NCBI RefSeq assembly: GCF_014269035.2
Contig: NZ_JABWRP020000004.1
Coordinates: 310,001-374,000 of the forward strand
Length of the DNA stretch: 64,000 nucleotides
Direction of reading: 5' to 3'
DNA from: Pseudomonas vlassakiae
GTDB lineage: Bacteria; Pseudomonadota; Gammaproteobacteria; Pseudomonadales; Pseudomonadaceae
The notes below the pieces were generated by a model. That model was not told where the DNA came from. It did no database searches and was given only the letters and a program-made list of their open reading frames with translations. Every line of letters begins with the position of its first letter. Positions within the stretch are counted from its first letter, which is position 1. A program made the position numbers and the translations under genes. This document shows positions 8,788-17,031 of the stretch, in pieces.

Positions 8788-10194
8788 TTACTGCTCTTGT
8801 TCAGGAGCGAAGATCTTACCCGGATTCATGATGCCGTTAGGGTCGAAGATGGCCTTTATTGCCTTCATGCAGGCAATTTCTTCGGGCGAGCGGCTGTAGC
8901 CCAGGTAGTCGCGCTTGGTCATGCCCACGCCGTGCTCGGCAGAGATCGAGCCGTTGTAGCGCTGGACGATCTCGAACACCCACTTGTTGACCTTGGTGCA
9001 CGAGGCGAAGAAGTCATCCTTGCTCATGTGCTCGGGCTTGAGGATGTTCAGGTGCAGGTTGCCGTCGCCGATGTGGCCGTACCAGACCACCTCATAGTCC
9101 GGATAATGCTCGCTGACGATGGCATCGATATCGCGCAGGAACGCCGGCACCTTGGAAACGGTGACGGAGATGTCGTTCTTGTAGGGCGTCCAGTGGGAGA
9201 TGGTCTCGGACAGGTACTCGCGCAGTTTCCACAGGTTCTTCAGCTGGGTTTCGCTCTGGCTCATCACCCCATCCAGCACCCAGCCCTGCTCGACACAATG
9301 CTCGAAGGTGGTCAGCGCTTGGTTGGCAACCTCCTCGGTGCTGGCTTCGAACTCCAGCAAGGCGTAGAACGGGCAGTCGGTGTCGAACGGGGCAGGCACA
9401 TCGCCACGGGCCATGATCTTGGCCAGGCCCTTGTCGGAAAAGAACTCGAAGGCGGTCAGGTCGAGCTTGCCCTGGAAGGCATGCAGCACCGGCATGATCG
9501 AGTCGAAATCCGGCGTGCCCAGCACCATCGCCGTGAGGTTGCGCGGGGCACGGTCCAGGCGCATGGTCGCTTCCACCACGAAGCCCAGGGTACCTTCGGC
9601 GCCGATGAACAGCTGACGCAGATCGTAGCCGGTGGCGTTCTTGATCAGGTCTTTGTTCAGTTCCAGCAGTTCGCCCTTGCCGGTGACCACTTTCAGGCCA
9701 GCCACCCAGTTGCGGGTCATGCCGTAACGGATGACCTTGATGCCGCCGGCATTGGTGCCGATATTGCCGCCAATCTGGCTGGAGCCGCTGGAGGCGAAGT
9801 CCACCGGGTAATAAAGGCCCTGTTCTTCGGCAAAGGCCTGCAACTGCCGGGTGATTACCCCGGGCTGGCACACCACGGTGCGGTCGAAGGCATTGAAACC
9901 GACAATCTGGTTCATGTAGTCGAAAGCGACCACAACTTCGCCATTGGCCGCCACAGCCCCGGCGGAAAGCCCGGTACGCCCGCCGGACGGCACCAGTGCA
10001 ACGTGGTGCTGGTTGGCCCAGCGGACGATGGCCTGCACCTGTTCTACCGTCTTGGGGAACACGATGGCCGTGGGCGCGGGAGGGTAGTGCTTGGTCCAGT
10101 CCTTGCCGTAGGCGTCCAGGGAAACGGGGTCGGTCAGGACCTTGCCAGGGTCGACAAGGGTCATCAGTTCATCAATTACAGCGGGGTGGGTCAT
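8788..10194 (-). CDS. FAD-binding oxidoreductase, probable D-2-hydroxyglutarate dehydrogenase
   Basis: A 468-residue flavoprotein of the FAD_binding_4 / GlcD-like family. The FAD domain includes GGRTGLSAGAVA and SGSSQIGGNIGTNAGG, and the C-terminal FAD-oxidase domain includes WYGHIGDGNLHLNI and the metal/substrate motif SAEHGVGMTKRDYL. The start is placed at the ATG complement 10192-10194 (MTHPAVIDEL) with GAGAG upstream; in-frame upstream codons (10218, 10233) would add 8 or 13 residues. It is divergent from serA. In Pseudomonas, SerA makes D-2-hydroxyglutarate as a by-product and a D2HGDH encoded beside it reoxidises it, so this assignment is preferred over glycolate oxidase; it rests on context plus family. 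Confidence 0.8.
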   Translation of the reverse strand: MTHPAVIDELMTLVDPGKVLTDPVSLDAYGKDWTKHYPPAPTAIVFPKTVEQVQAIVRWANQHHVALVPSGGRTGLSAGAVAANGEVVVAFDYMNQIVGFNAFDRTVVCQPGVITRQLQAFAEEQGLYYPVDFASSGSSQIGGNIGTNAGGIKVIRYGMTRNWVAGLKVVTGKGELLELNKDLIKNATGYDLRQLFIGAEGTLGFVVEATMRLDRAPRNLTAMVLGTPDFDSIMPVLHAFQGKLDLTAFEFFSDKGLAKIMARGDVPAPFDTDCPFYALLEFEASTEEVANQALTTFEHCVEQGWVLDGVMSQSETQLKNLWKLREYLSETISHWTPYKNDISVTVSKVPAFLRDIDAIVSEHYPDYEVVWYGHIGDGNLHLNILKPEHMSKDDFFASCTKVNKWVFEIVQRYNGSISAEHGVGMTKRDYLGYSRSPEEIACMKAIKAIFDPNGIMNPGKIFAPEQEQ

Positions 10195-10269
10195 CGCTGG
10201 AACTCTCGACTTATTCATAGTCACCCTGAGCACACTTCACCTGTCGGGATAAGCTCAGATTGTGTCGCG

Positions 10270-10281
10270 TATGCTAGCATA
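10270..10281. promoter_or_regulatory. Palindromic overlapping -10 boxes between D2HGDH-like gene and serA
   Basis: The perfect 12-bp palindrome TATGCTAGCATA lies in the 171-bp divergent gap, 85 bp before serA and 76 bp before the dehydrogenase start. Each strand presents TATGCT, a good -10 hexamer, so two face-to-face promoters may share the same DNA. It could instead be an operator. Confidence 0.4.
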
Positions 10282-10365
10282 GCCCTCCCGCTGTTCATGC
10301 TAAGGCTGCCGTAGCGCCTGGCATCAGTCCTCGCCATTTTTTCTCCGGGATACAGGTTTACGCAG

Positions 10366-11595
10366 ATGAGCAAGACTTCTCTCGACAAGAGCAAGATCCG
10401 GTTCCTTCTTCTTGAAGGTGTGCACCAGAACGCAGTCGATACCCTCAAGGCTGCCGGCTACACCAACATCGAATACCTCACCGGTTCATTGCCGGATGCC
10501 GAGCTGAAGGAAAAGATCGCCGATGCCCACTTCATCGGCATCCGCTCGCGCACTCAACTGACCGAAGAAATCTTCGACTGCGCCAAGAAACTGGTCGCCG
10601 TCGGCTGCTTCTGCATCGGCACCAACCAGGTCGACCTGGCAGCGGCCCGCGAGCGCGGTATCGCCGTGTTCAACGCACCGTACTCCAACACCCGTTCGGT
10701 GGCCGAGCTGGTGCTGGCCGAGGCCATCCTGCTGCTGCGCGGCATCCCGGAGAAGAACGCTTCCTGCCACCGTGGCGGCTGGATCAAGAGCGCGGCCAAC
10801 TCGTTCGAGATCCGCGGCAAGAAGCTGGGCATCGTCGGCTACGGCTCGATCGGCACCCAACTGTCGGTCCTGGCAGAAAACCTGGGCATGCAAGTGTACT
10901 TCTACGACCCGCTGACCAAGCTGCCGCTGGGCAACGCTGTACAGGTCACCAGCCTCAACGAGCTGCTGGGCCTGGCCGACATCGTTTCGCTGCACGTGCC
11001 TGAACTGCCATCCACCCAGTGGATGATCGGCGAGAAAGAAATCCGTGCGATGAAGAAGGGCTCGATCCTGATCAACGCCGCCCGTGGCACCGTGGTCGAA
11101 CTGGACCACCTGGCTGCCGCAATCAAGGACAAGCACCTGATCGGCGCTGCCATCGACGTGTTCCCGGTCGAGCCGCGCTCCAACGACGAAGAGTTCGAAA
11201 GCCCGCTGCGTGGCCTGGACAACGTGATCCTGACCCCGCACATCGGTGGATCCACCGCCGAAGCCCAGGCCAACATCGGCCTGGAAGTCGCCGAGAAGCT
11301 GGTGAAGTACAGCGACAACGGTACTTCCGTTTCCTCGGTCAACTTCCCGGAAGTTGCCCTGCCAGCACACCCTGGCAAGCACCGCCTGCTGCACATCCAC
11401 GAAAACATCCCGGGCGTGCTCAGCGAGATCAACAAGGTCTTCGCCGAGAACGGTATCAACATCTCCGGTCAGTTCCTGCAGACCAACGAGAAAGTGGGTT
11501 ACGTGGTGATCGACGTTGACGCCGAGTACTCCGACCTGGCGCAAGAAAAACTGCAACAGGTCAAGGGCACCATCCGTTCGCGCGTCCTGTTCTAA
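10366..11595 (+). CDS. serA: D-3-phosphoglycerate dehydrogenase
   Basis: A 409-residue NAD-dependent dehydrogenase that oxidises 3-phosphoglycerate to 3-phosphohydroxypyruvate, the first step of serine synthesis. It contains the NAD-binding GYGSIGTQLSVLAE, the catalytic-domain signatures LHVPELPSTQWMIG and ILINAARGTVVE, the catalytic His in LTPHIGGSTAEAQ, and a C-terminal ACT domain (about 335-409) typical of the serine-inhibited E. coli-like type. The same enzymes can reduce 2-oxoglutarate, which fits the divergent D-2-hydroxyglutarate dehydrogenase. A strong terminator follows immediately. Confidence 0.97.
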   Translation: MSKTSLDKSKIRFLLLEGVHQNAVDTLKAAGYTNIEYLTGSLPDAELKEKIADAHFIGIRSRTQLTEEIFDCAKKLVAVGCFCIGTNQVDLAAARERGIAVFNAPYSNTRSVAELVLAEAILLLRGIPEKNASCHRGGWIKSAANSFEIRGKKLGIVGYGSIGTQLSVLAENLGMQVYFYDPLTKLPLGNAVQVTSLNELLGLADIVSLHVPELPSTQWMIGEKEIRAMKKGSILINAARGTVVELDHLAAAIKDKHLIGAAIDVFPVEPRSNDEEFESPLRGLDNVILTPHIGGSTAEAQANIGLEVAEKLVKYSDNGTSVSSVNFPEVALPAHPGKHRLLHIHENIPGVLSEINKVFAENGINISGQFLQTNEKVGYVVIDVDAEYSDLAQEKLQQVKGTIRSRVLF

Positions 11596-11608
11596 GGTCG
11601 CTGGCGGC

Positions 11609-11644
11609 AAAAAAAGGGAGGCCCTGGCGGCCTCCCTTTTTTAT
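11609..11644. terminator. Bidirectional intrinsic terminator after serA and the DUF4399 gene
   Basis: An 8-bp perfect stem GGGAGGCC / GGCCTCCC with a CTGGC loop is flanked by seven A on the left and a T-run on the right, so it can work on both strands. On the minus strand it abuts the DUF4399 stop codon. Confidence 0.9.
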
Positions 11645-12117
11645 TTCACTTCAACAGTGATCTTCTTCGATTCGACACTTGGCTTGAATGGCACGTGATA
11701 TTGGTCACCCAATACCAGTTGCAGGGTGTGCTTGCCCGGCGTCAAGGTGATGGTCGTTTCGGTTTGCGCCTTGCCGAAGTGCAGCACTTGCGGGCCGGCC
11801 GGCAACGCGGTACCGGCTGCCGGCATCAGGCTGGTCGGCAGCGGCATGTCGGCGACAGGTTCCTTGTCCACATCCACCAGCAGGTGATGGTGGCCGGTAT
11901 GCGGGGTCTGGTCTCCCGCAGGCTTGAGTTGCATGCCCTCGATGCCGAACTTGACGGTGAATGTCGCAGCGACCTGCTCGCCATCTTTGGGGGAAAGGAT
12001 GGAAACCTTGGCACCCGCCGGCGGCTCCTGGCTCTTCAGGGCATCAGCGGCGCTGGCGAACACCGAGACGCCCATCAGCAAACCCGCTAAGGCAGCACGC
12101 GAAAATAGGCTGTTCAT
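11641..12117 (-). CDS. DUF4399 domain-containing periplasmic protein
   Basis: A 158-residue protein with a clear signal peptide (about residues 1-23, ending ASA). The mature part is a single beta-sandwich-like domain with the conserved His-rich stretch TPHTGHHHLLVDVD and a C-terminal GDQYHVPFKPSVESKKI, both typical of DUF4399. Clustered histidines could bind a metal; that is inference. It converges on serA and shares its terminator. Confidence 0.85.
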   Translation of the reverse strand: MNSLFSRAALAGLLMGVSVFASAADALKSQEPPAGAKVSILSPKDGEQVAATFTVKFGIEGMQLKPAGDQTPHTGHHHLLVDVDKEPVADMPLPTSLMPAAGTALPAGPQVLHFGKAQTETTITLTPGKHTLQLVLGDQYHVPFKPSVESKKITVEVK

Positions 12118-12315
12118 TCACTTCTCCTTGATTCATTTATTGACCGCTGCCCGTTAAACGAATGGCGGCGGTAGTTCACGATAGCCCACAAAGACAAATA
12201 TTTCAGTTAGGGTTAAACCTCGCCAAGGCTTCAGGGTCATAGGCTGCGCTCGACTGCGACGGGGAAGAAAGTCGCGGCGAAAGTTACTCATCTGCTGAAG
12301 GAAAAGGGGCAATAC

Positions 12316-12837
12316 ATGCGTTCGACCATAGGCGTGCTGCTGGCAGTACTGATCAGTCCATTGGCTCAGGCCGAGCTGATAGACGACATCAACGACCGGG
12401 GCGAATTGCGCATTGCCGTGCAGCCCGACAACGCACCCTATTCATTCAAGGATCAGCAGAGCGAACGCCTGACCGGCTTTGAAATCGAGTTTGGCCAGGA
12501 CCTGGCCAGTGAACTGGGCCTGCGTGCCGATTTTGTCGAGGCGACGGCAGCGGAAGTCCTGCCAGGTGTGGAAAAGGGCACGTACGACATCGCCCTGACC
12601 CCGGCGAGCGAATCGCTCAAGTCGGATGGCTCGTTCGATGTGAGCCAGGCATTTGGCGACAAGAAGCTGGTGATCCCATTCCAGAAGGACAACCCGGCGT
12701 TCGAGACCGCGTTGAACAAAGCGCTTGATCGCCTCAAGGAAAAAGGACGCACGGAGGAGCTGGAGAAGAAGTGGTTCAAGGCCATGCAGGCAGGCGAGCC
12801 AACGCCTGCTGCGCTTGTTCCAGCTCCAGCTCACTGA
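12316..12837 (+). CDS. Small transporter-substrate-binding-domain protein lacking the second lobe
   Basis: A 173-residue secreted protein with a signal peptide of about 19 residues. The mature start GELRIAVQPDNAPYSFKD and GFEIEFGQDLASELGL match family-3 (amino-acid type) periplasmic binding proteins. After EKGTYDIALTPASES the sequence passes almost directly to the normal C-terminal region ALNKALDRLKEKGRTEELEKKWF. About 80-100 residues that would form lobe 2 are missing; usual length is about 250. The frame is intact and has a good AAGGGGC ribosome site, so this looks like a stable short form, not a fresh frameshift. No transporter genes adjoin it. Its 3' end overlaps the convergent DUF523 gene by 62 bp. 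Confidence 0.75.
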   Translation: MRSTIGVLLAVLISPLAQAELIDDINDRGELRIAVQPDNAPYSFKDQQSERLTGFEIEFGQDLASELGLRADFVEATAAEVLPGVEKGTYDIALTPASESLKSDGSFDVSQAFGDKKLVIPFQKDNPAFETALNKALDRLKEKGRTEELEKKWFKAMQAGEPTPAALVPAPAH

Positions 12838-13285
12838 AGACCTGCACGCCCTCACGCCGCAGCAACGCCGTGGTCACCCCCTCGCCCGGTACCTTCACCC
12901 CGCTGAAGGTGCCATCGTAGGTCAAGCGGTTGCCACACGAAGGGCTGCCCGCCTTCAGCACCGCCACCCGAATGCCATGCCGCCGCACCAGCGCCAGCGC
13001 CTGCTGTGCCCCGGCGAGAAATTCGCCAGTGACATCCTCGCCGGTCACCGTCAGCACCTGCACGTCACCCGCGAGCACCTGCGAGCCCTGACCACCGGGG
13101 ATCTCCGCCGGTGGCCGCGGTGTCGGCAAACCGCCCGCCACCTCCGGGCACAAGGGCACCACACGCCCTTCAGCCTGCCACTGCCGCAACACATCAGGAT
13201 GTCCGCTGGCCCGGCCGTCATAGCGCACCGGCTGGCCCAGCAGGCAGGCGCTCACCAGCACCTTGGGCAGATCAGAACGGGTCAT
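12776..13285 (-). CDS. DUF523 domain-containing protein
   Basis: A 169-residue protein with the family hallmarks VLVSACLLGQPVRYDG near the N-terminus, PLCPEVAGGLPTPRPPAEI, and the cysteine motif KAGSPSCGN. The conserved cysteines suggest thiol or metal chemistry, but no function is established. ATG at 13285 is used; a GTG at 13291 would add two residues. The start overlaps the stop of the upstream 2OG oxygenase gene by 14 bp, implying translational coupling. The 3' end overlaps the convergent binding-protein gene. Confidence 0.85.
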   Translation of the reverse strand: MTRSDLPKVLVSACLLGQPVRYDGRASGHPDVLRQWQAEGRVVPLCPEVAGGLPTPRPPAEIPGGQGSQVLAGDVQVLTVTGEDVTGEFLAGAQQALALVRRHGIRVAVLKAGSPSCGNRLTYDGTFSGVKVPGEGVTTALLRREGVQVFSELELEQAQQALARLPAWP

Positions 13286-13913
13286 TGCCACGGCGCCGGA
13301 ACCAGCCGGTCAATGACAGGCGCTCGCGCCTGGCCGGCAGCACTTCGTGCGGCACCTCACCGGAAAGGAATATCGCCAGGCAACCTGCCACCGGCTGCAC
13401 ATCGTGCTCGACATCGTCCGCCAGGAACATGCGCAGCTGCCCGCCGTCCTCCGGCAGCCAGTCTTCGTTCAGATAGAGCACCGCCGACACCATGCGCCGG
13501 TCATCGTCGCGGAAGCGGTCCAGATGCCGGCGATAGAACGCCCCCGGTGGATACAGGGCGAAGTGGCATTCGAAATCTTCCAGGCCCAGGAACAGGCCCT
13601 GGTTGATGGCCTGACGCAACTGGTCCATCGCCGCCAGGTACTGGTCGCAGGCCTCGGCCTGGCCGGGGTCGATCCACTGGATCTGGTCACCGCGAATGCT
13701 CTCGCGCACCTCCTGGGCATCACCGCGCCCGACGCCGGCCGGGTTGAGTTCGCCTTCGGCATCACGGCGCCGGCATTCGGCCGCCAGCGCGCGCACCAGG
13801 TCGGCAGGCAGGAAGAGCGCCTGCTGCGACCAGCCACGGGTGGCCAGATCGTCGACGACGGCCGCAAGCATCGGGTTTTCAGGGGAGATGTGCATGGCGC
13901 GCATCATATCCAT
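13272..13913 (-). CDS. 2OG-Fe(II) oxygenase family protein
   Basis: A 213-residue double-stranded beta-helix dioxygenase. Predicted iron ligands are His130 and Asp132 in FYRRHLDRF and His189 in EVPHEVLPA, with Arg198 in RRERLSLTGWF placed to bind 2-oxoglutarate. The prolyl-hydroxylase-like pattern suggests a protein or small-molecule hydroxylase; substrate unknown. The N-terminal start is uncertain because MDMMRAM offers four ATG codons close together. It overlaps and is likely co-translated with the DUF523 gene. Confidence 0.82.
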   Translation of the reverse strand: MDMMRAMHISPENPMLAAVVDDLATRGWSQQALFLPADLVRALAAECRRRDAEGELNPAGVGRGDAQEVRESIRGDQIQWIDPGQAEACDQYLAAMDQLRQAINQGLFLGLEDFECHFALYPPGAFYRRHLDRFRDDDRRMVSAVLYLNEDWLPEDGGQLRMFLADDVEHDVQPVAGCLAIFLSGEVPHEVLPARRERLSLTGWFRRRGNDPF

Positions 13914-14017
13914 TCGCCCTGTCGGCGCACAGCGCCACTTGGCTGAGAAGCGCTCGGATTGCTCGACAAAACGGCGCCGGGCCTAGGACAATAGCCACCT
14001 GCCGACAGGAGTCCTGA

Positions 14018-14770
14018 ATGCACCGTCTGTTTTCCCTGCTTCTGCTGATGATCTGCACCATGCCTGTCTGGGCAGACACCCTTGATCAACTGTACAAGGC
14101 CGCCGGCTGGCCCGACCAGCGCGCCCACTTTTCCGATGCCGTGAGCGCGGCCCAGCAGCGCTACCGCAACAGCCTGCCGCCTGCGGTTTACCAGGCGCTG
14201 GTCAATAACAGCAACCAGCGCTTCCAGGCCCAGGCGATGGACAACCGTGCCTTGGCCAAGCTGCGCAGTACGTTGCCCAACCCGGCGCCGGCGCTGGCCT
14301 TCTTCCAGTCGCCACTGGGGCGCAAGATTGTCGCCGCCGAGCTGCTGGCCACGCGCAAAGACCAGCTGGCCAAGAACGCCAAGGGCCTGCCGAAGATGCA
14401 GGCCAGCGACAATCGCTTGCTGGTCATAGGCCACCTGGCCCGGGCCCTGCCAGCCCGCGAAGCCGGCGCCGAAGTCAGCCTGGCGATCGCCGGCGTAGCT
14501 GCCGACAGCCTGAGCTCGATGATCCCCGGCCTGTTTGGCGCCAGCCAGGCCCAAAGCCTGCTCGACGGCCAGCGCCAGCGTCTGATGGGACAGATCGGCG
14601 AAGACCTGAACAACACCCTGCTGTACGTCTACCGCGACCTGTCCGACGACGAGCTGGAAGAATTCGCGACCTTCGCCGAGTCGCCAGACGGCAAGGCTTA
14701 TTACCAGGCTGCCGTGGCTGCGGTGCGTGCCGGCCTGGCGGTGGGCCAGAACAGCGCCGACCTCGAATGA
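14018..14770 (+). CDS. DUF2059 domain-containing secreted protein
   Basis: A 250-residue protein with a signal peptide (about 1-20, ending VWA) and alpha-helical mature region. The segment LSDDELEEFATFAESPDGKAYY near the C-terminus is the DUF2059 signature (helix followed by a phenylalanine/SP/GK pattern), and a similar pattern ALAFFQSPLGRKIVAAE occurs earlier, suggesting an internal duplication. Function unknown. AGGAG precedes the ATG by six bases. Its stop codon abuts the stop of the convergent hydrolase gene with no gap. Confidence 0.82.
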   Translation: MHRLFSLLLLMICTMPVWADTLDQLYKAAGWPDQRAHFSDAVSAAQQRYRNSLPPAVYQALVNNSNQRFQAQAMDNRALAKLRSTLPNPAPALAFFQSPLGRKIVAAELLATRKDQLAKNAKGLPKMQASDNRLLVIGHLARALPAREAGAEVSLAIAGVAADSLSSMIPGLFGASQAQSLLDGQRQRLMGQIGEDLNNTLLYVYRDLSDDELEEFATFAESPDGKAYYQAAVAAVRAGLAVGQNSADLE

Positions 14771-15697
14771 TCAGCCCAGGCGCTGCTCGATGAAATCGAA
14801 GTAACGCCGGCGAATGTCCGGCAGCTCGTTGGCCAGGTGATGGCGAGCTTCGGGCAACATCAGGATCTGTGGCTCGCTGAACTTGGCCTTGAGCACTTCG
14901 AGGTTGTAGGGCCAATCCACCGTACCGTCCGCTTCTCCCTGCACGATCAACGGCCGTCGCGCGCAGTGCGGCGCCGCCTCGATACGCTTGACCCAGGCAA
15001 TCAAGGCGCCGACCCAGGCCGTGGGCAGCCGCCGCGGTTGCAGCGGGTCGGCTTCGAGGAAGGGCAGGAAAGTCGGGTCGTTGGTGTTCTCGCTGAAGCG
15101 CCGCTCTATACCGTTGACGAAGTGGCGCAATACCCGATAACTGAATTTCGACCAGCGCCAGGACCGGGGCCGCACCAGCGGCGCCAGCAGGATCACCTCG
15201 CCATCGATGGGACTGCGCTCGCCTTGGTTCAGCAAGTGATCGACAGCGATGGCGCCACCGGTGCTTTGCCCGCACAGGTGCCAAGGCCGTGGCAGTTCCA
15301 GGCCACGCGCCTGTTCGAACAAGGCCTCCAGCACCTGCTGGTACAACGCGAAATCGCTGATGTTGGCGCGCTCGCCACTGGACAGGCCGTGGCCTGGCAG
15401 GTCGCAGCTGATCACCGCGTAACCGAGTTTCAGCGCCCAGTTGATCACATGGCGATAGAGGCCCATGTGGTCGTAGTAGCCGTGCAGCAAGAATAACGTC
15501 GCGACCGGCTGTTCAGGCAACCAGACCTGTCCGACCAACTCGAACCCCGCGGCCTGGAAACCGCCCAGCCAGCTCTGCGCCGCCAGGTTCAGGCCATAGA
15601 AACGCTGGTAGTCCTGCGCCTGCGCGGCCAACGGCTGGCGTCTGGCCAACGGCGCGAGGCTGGCACGCAGGAGATCGGGGTGAAAGGCAGCGGGCAT
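14771..15697 (-). CDS. Alpha/beta hydrolase (serine aminopeptidase S33 / lysophospholipase-like)
   Basis: A 308-residue cytosolic hydrolase. The oxyanion region is LFLLHGYYDHMGLYRHVI, the nucleophile elbow GQSTGG (Ser), and the likely catalytic His lies in LPEARHHLANE near the C-terminus. The organisation resembles monoacylglycerol lipase / lysophospholipase. The start is placed at ATG 15697 (MPAAFHPDLLRA); ATG 15706 would add three residues and longer starts lack similarity. It is divergent from the DUF6436 gene. Confidence 0.85.
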   Translation of the reverse strand: MPAAFHPDLLRASLAPLARRQPLAAQAQDYQRFYGLNLAAQSWLGGFQAAGFELVGQVWLPEQPVATLFLLHGYYDHMGLYRHVINWALKLGYAVISCDLPGHGLSSGERANISDFALYQQVLEALFEQARGLELPRPWHLCGQSTGGAIAVDHLLNQGERSPIDGEVILLAPLVRPRSWRWSKFSYRVLRHFVNGIERRFSENTNDPTFLPFLEADPLQPRRLPTAWVGALIAWVKRIEAAPHCARRPLIVQGEADGTVDWPYNLEVLKAKFSEPQILMLPEARHHLANELPDIRRRYFDFIEQRLG

Positions 15698-15832
15698 TGA
15701 GTACATCCAAGGCGGAGCGAGTATTGATCTGGGATATTCAGCTGTTGGCCGCATCGTGGCAAGCTTGGGCACCTTTTCATCAGGCAGATGCGCTGCCTGC
15801 ACCGGTCTCATCGCCGGCACTGTGGATAACTC

Positions 15833-16399
15833 ATGTCGAACCGTGTCAAATGCACACTGATGGTGTTAGTGCTGGTGCTCAGTGCCATTGTACTCTGGCA
15901 GGCCTACGCCACCTTCCAGTCCCGCTACCTGCGCCCGTTCGACAACCAGACCACGCTGTTCAACGGCAGCGCGCTGCGACTCCCCCCTGAACTCGCCGGC
16001 CCCGGGCCAATTCGCGTGGTGCACTTCTGGGACCCGGCCTGCCCGTGCAACGTCGGCAACCAGCAGCACCTGGGCGACCTGATTGCCCAGTTCGCAGGCC
16101 AGGGCGTGACCTTCCACGTCGTGCAGAAGGCTGGCAGCCACGGCCAGCTACCTGCCAACCTGAGCAGTCTGCAACCCATCGCCCACTTGCCCGGCAGCGA
16201 ACATTTGCCCGCCTCTCCCGCCGTGGCCATCTGGGACCGCCAAGGTAACCTGGCCTACTTCGGCCCCTACAGCGAAGGCGCCGTGTGCAACGCCAGCAAC
16301 AGCTTCATCGAGCCGATCATGAAGGCGCTGCTGGCCGGCCGCAAAGTCAGCGCCTCCAACACCCTGGCCCTGGGCTGCTACTGCCCATGGGCAGGCTGA
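15833..16399 (+). CDS. DUF6436 thioredoxin-like membrane-anchored protein
   Basis: A 188-residue protein with one N-terminal transmembrane helix (about residues 8-24) and a periplasmic thioredoxin-like domain. The motif VVHFWDPACPCNVGNQ replaces the usual WCxxC active site with a CPC arrangement, and the C-terminus ends in GCYCPWAG, another cysteine cluster. This composition fits DUF6436 proteins. A redox or metallochaperone role is plausible but unproven. The 3' end overlaps the convergent acetyltransferase gene by 22 bp. Confidence 0.75.
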   Translation: MSNRVKCTLMVLVLVLSAIVLWQAYATFQSRYLRPFDNQTTLFNGSALRLPPELAGPGPIRVVHFWDPACPCNVGNQQHLGDLIAQFAGQGVTFHVVQKAGSHGQLPANLSSLQPIAHLPGSEHLPASPAVAIWDRQGNLAYFGPYSEGAVCNASNSFIEPIMKALLAGRKVSASNTLALGCYCPWAG

Positions 16400-16944
16400 C
16401 GCACTCGCGCCGGATTGCCCACCGCCGTCGCCCCCGCAGGTACATCACGGGTCACCACGCTGCCAGCTCCAATCACGGCATTGTCACCAATGGTCACCCC
16501 CGGCAGGATGATCGCCGCGCCGCCGATCCACACGTTGTTGCCAATGGTCACCGGTCGCCCGCTCTCTAACCCGCTCCGGCGGACTTCGGGGTCGAGCGGG
16601 TGGTCGGCCGTGTAGATCTGCACGTTGGGGCCGATCTGGCAGTCGTCGCCGATGCGCACCGGCACCACATCGAGGATCACGCAGTTGAAGTTCATGAACG
16701 TGTTGCGCCCGACGCTGATGTTGTAGCCGTAGTCGCAGTAGAACGGCGGGCGGATCACCGCACCTTCGCCGACATGGCCGAAGTGCTCGGCCAGCAGGCC
16801 GTTGCGCGCGTCGTTGAGCAGCTCGACGCTGTTGTTGTAGCGGTGCATCCAGTGCTTGTTGGCAATCTGTTCGGCCTGCAGCTCGGGGCAGCCGGCATGG
16901 TAGAGCTGGCCACTGAGCATTTTCTGTTTTTCGCTGAGGGACAT
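16378..16944 (-). CDS. maa: Sugar O-acetyltransferase (maltose acetyltransferase type)
   Basis: A 188-residue hexapeptide-repeat (left-handed beta-helix) acetyltransferase. The N-terminal Maa cap SEKQKMLSGQLYHAGCPEL is followed by hexapeptide turns, with VQIYTADHPLDPEVRRSG carrying the catalytic His and IGNNVWIGGAAIILPGVTIG the acetyl-CoA-binding coil. AAGGAG lies six bases before the ATG at 16944; long in-frame upstream sequence is non-coding. It transfers acetyl groups from acetyl-CoA to sugars; the true acceptor in pseudomonads is not known. It is divergent from the penicillin acylase gene. Confidence 0.9.
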   Translation of the reverse strand: MSLSEKQKMLSGQLYHAGCPELQAEQIANKHWMHRYNNSVELLNDARNGLLAEHFGHVGEGAVIRPPFYCDYGYNISVGRNTFMNFNCVILDVVPVRIGDDCQIGPNVQIYTADHPLDPEVRRSGLESGRPVTIGNNVWIGGAAIILPGVTIGDNAVIGAGSVVTRDVPAGATAVGNPARVRQPAHGQ

Positions 16945-17031
16945 GGAAACTCCTTTGAGAGGGCTATGCTCTGTTCGCGAATCCGTTGATGATCGGACCA
17001 CAGTTTCCCTTCGAATGCACAAGGAGTTTCG

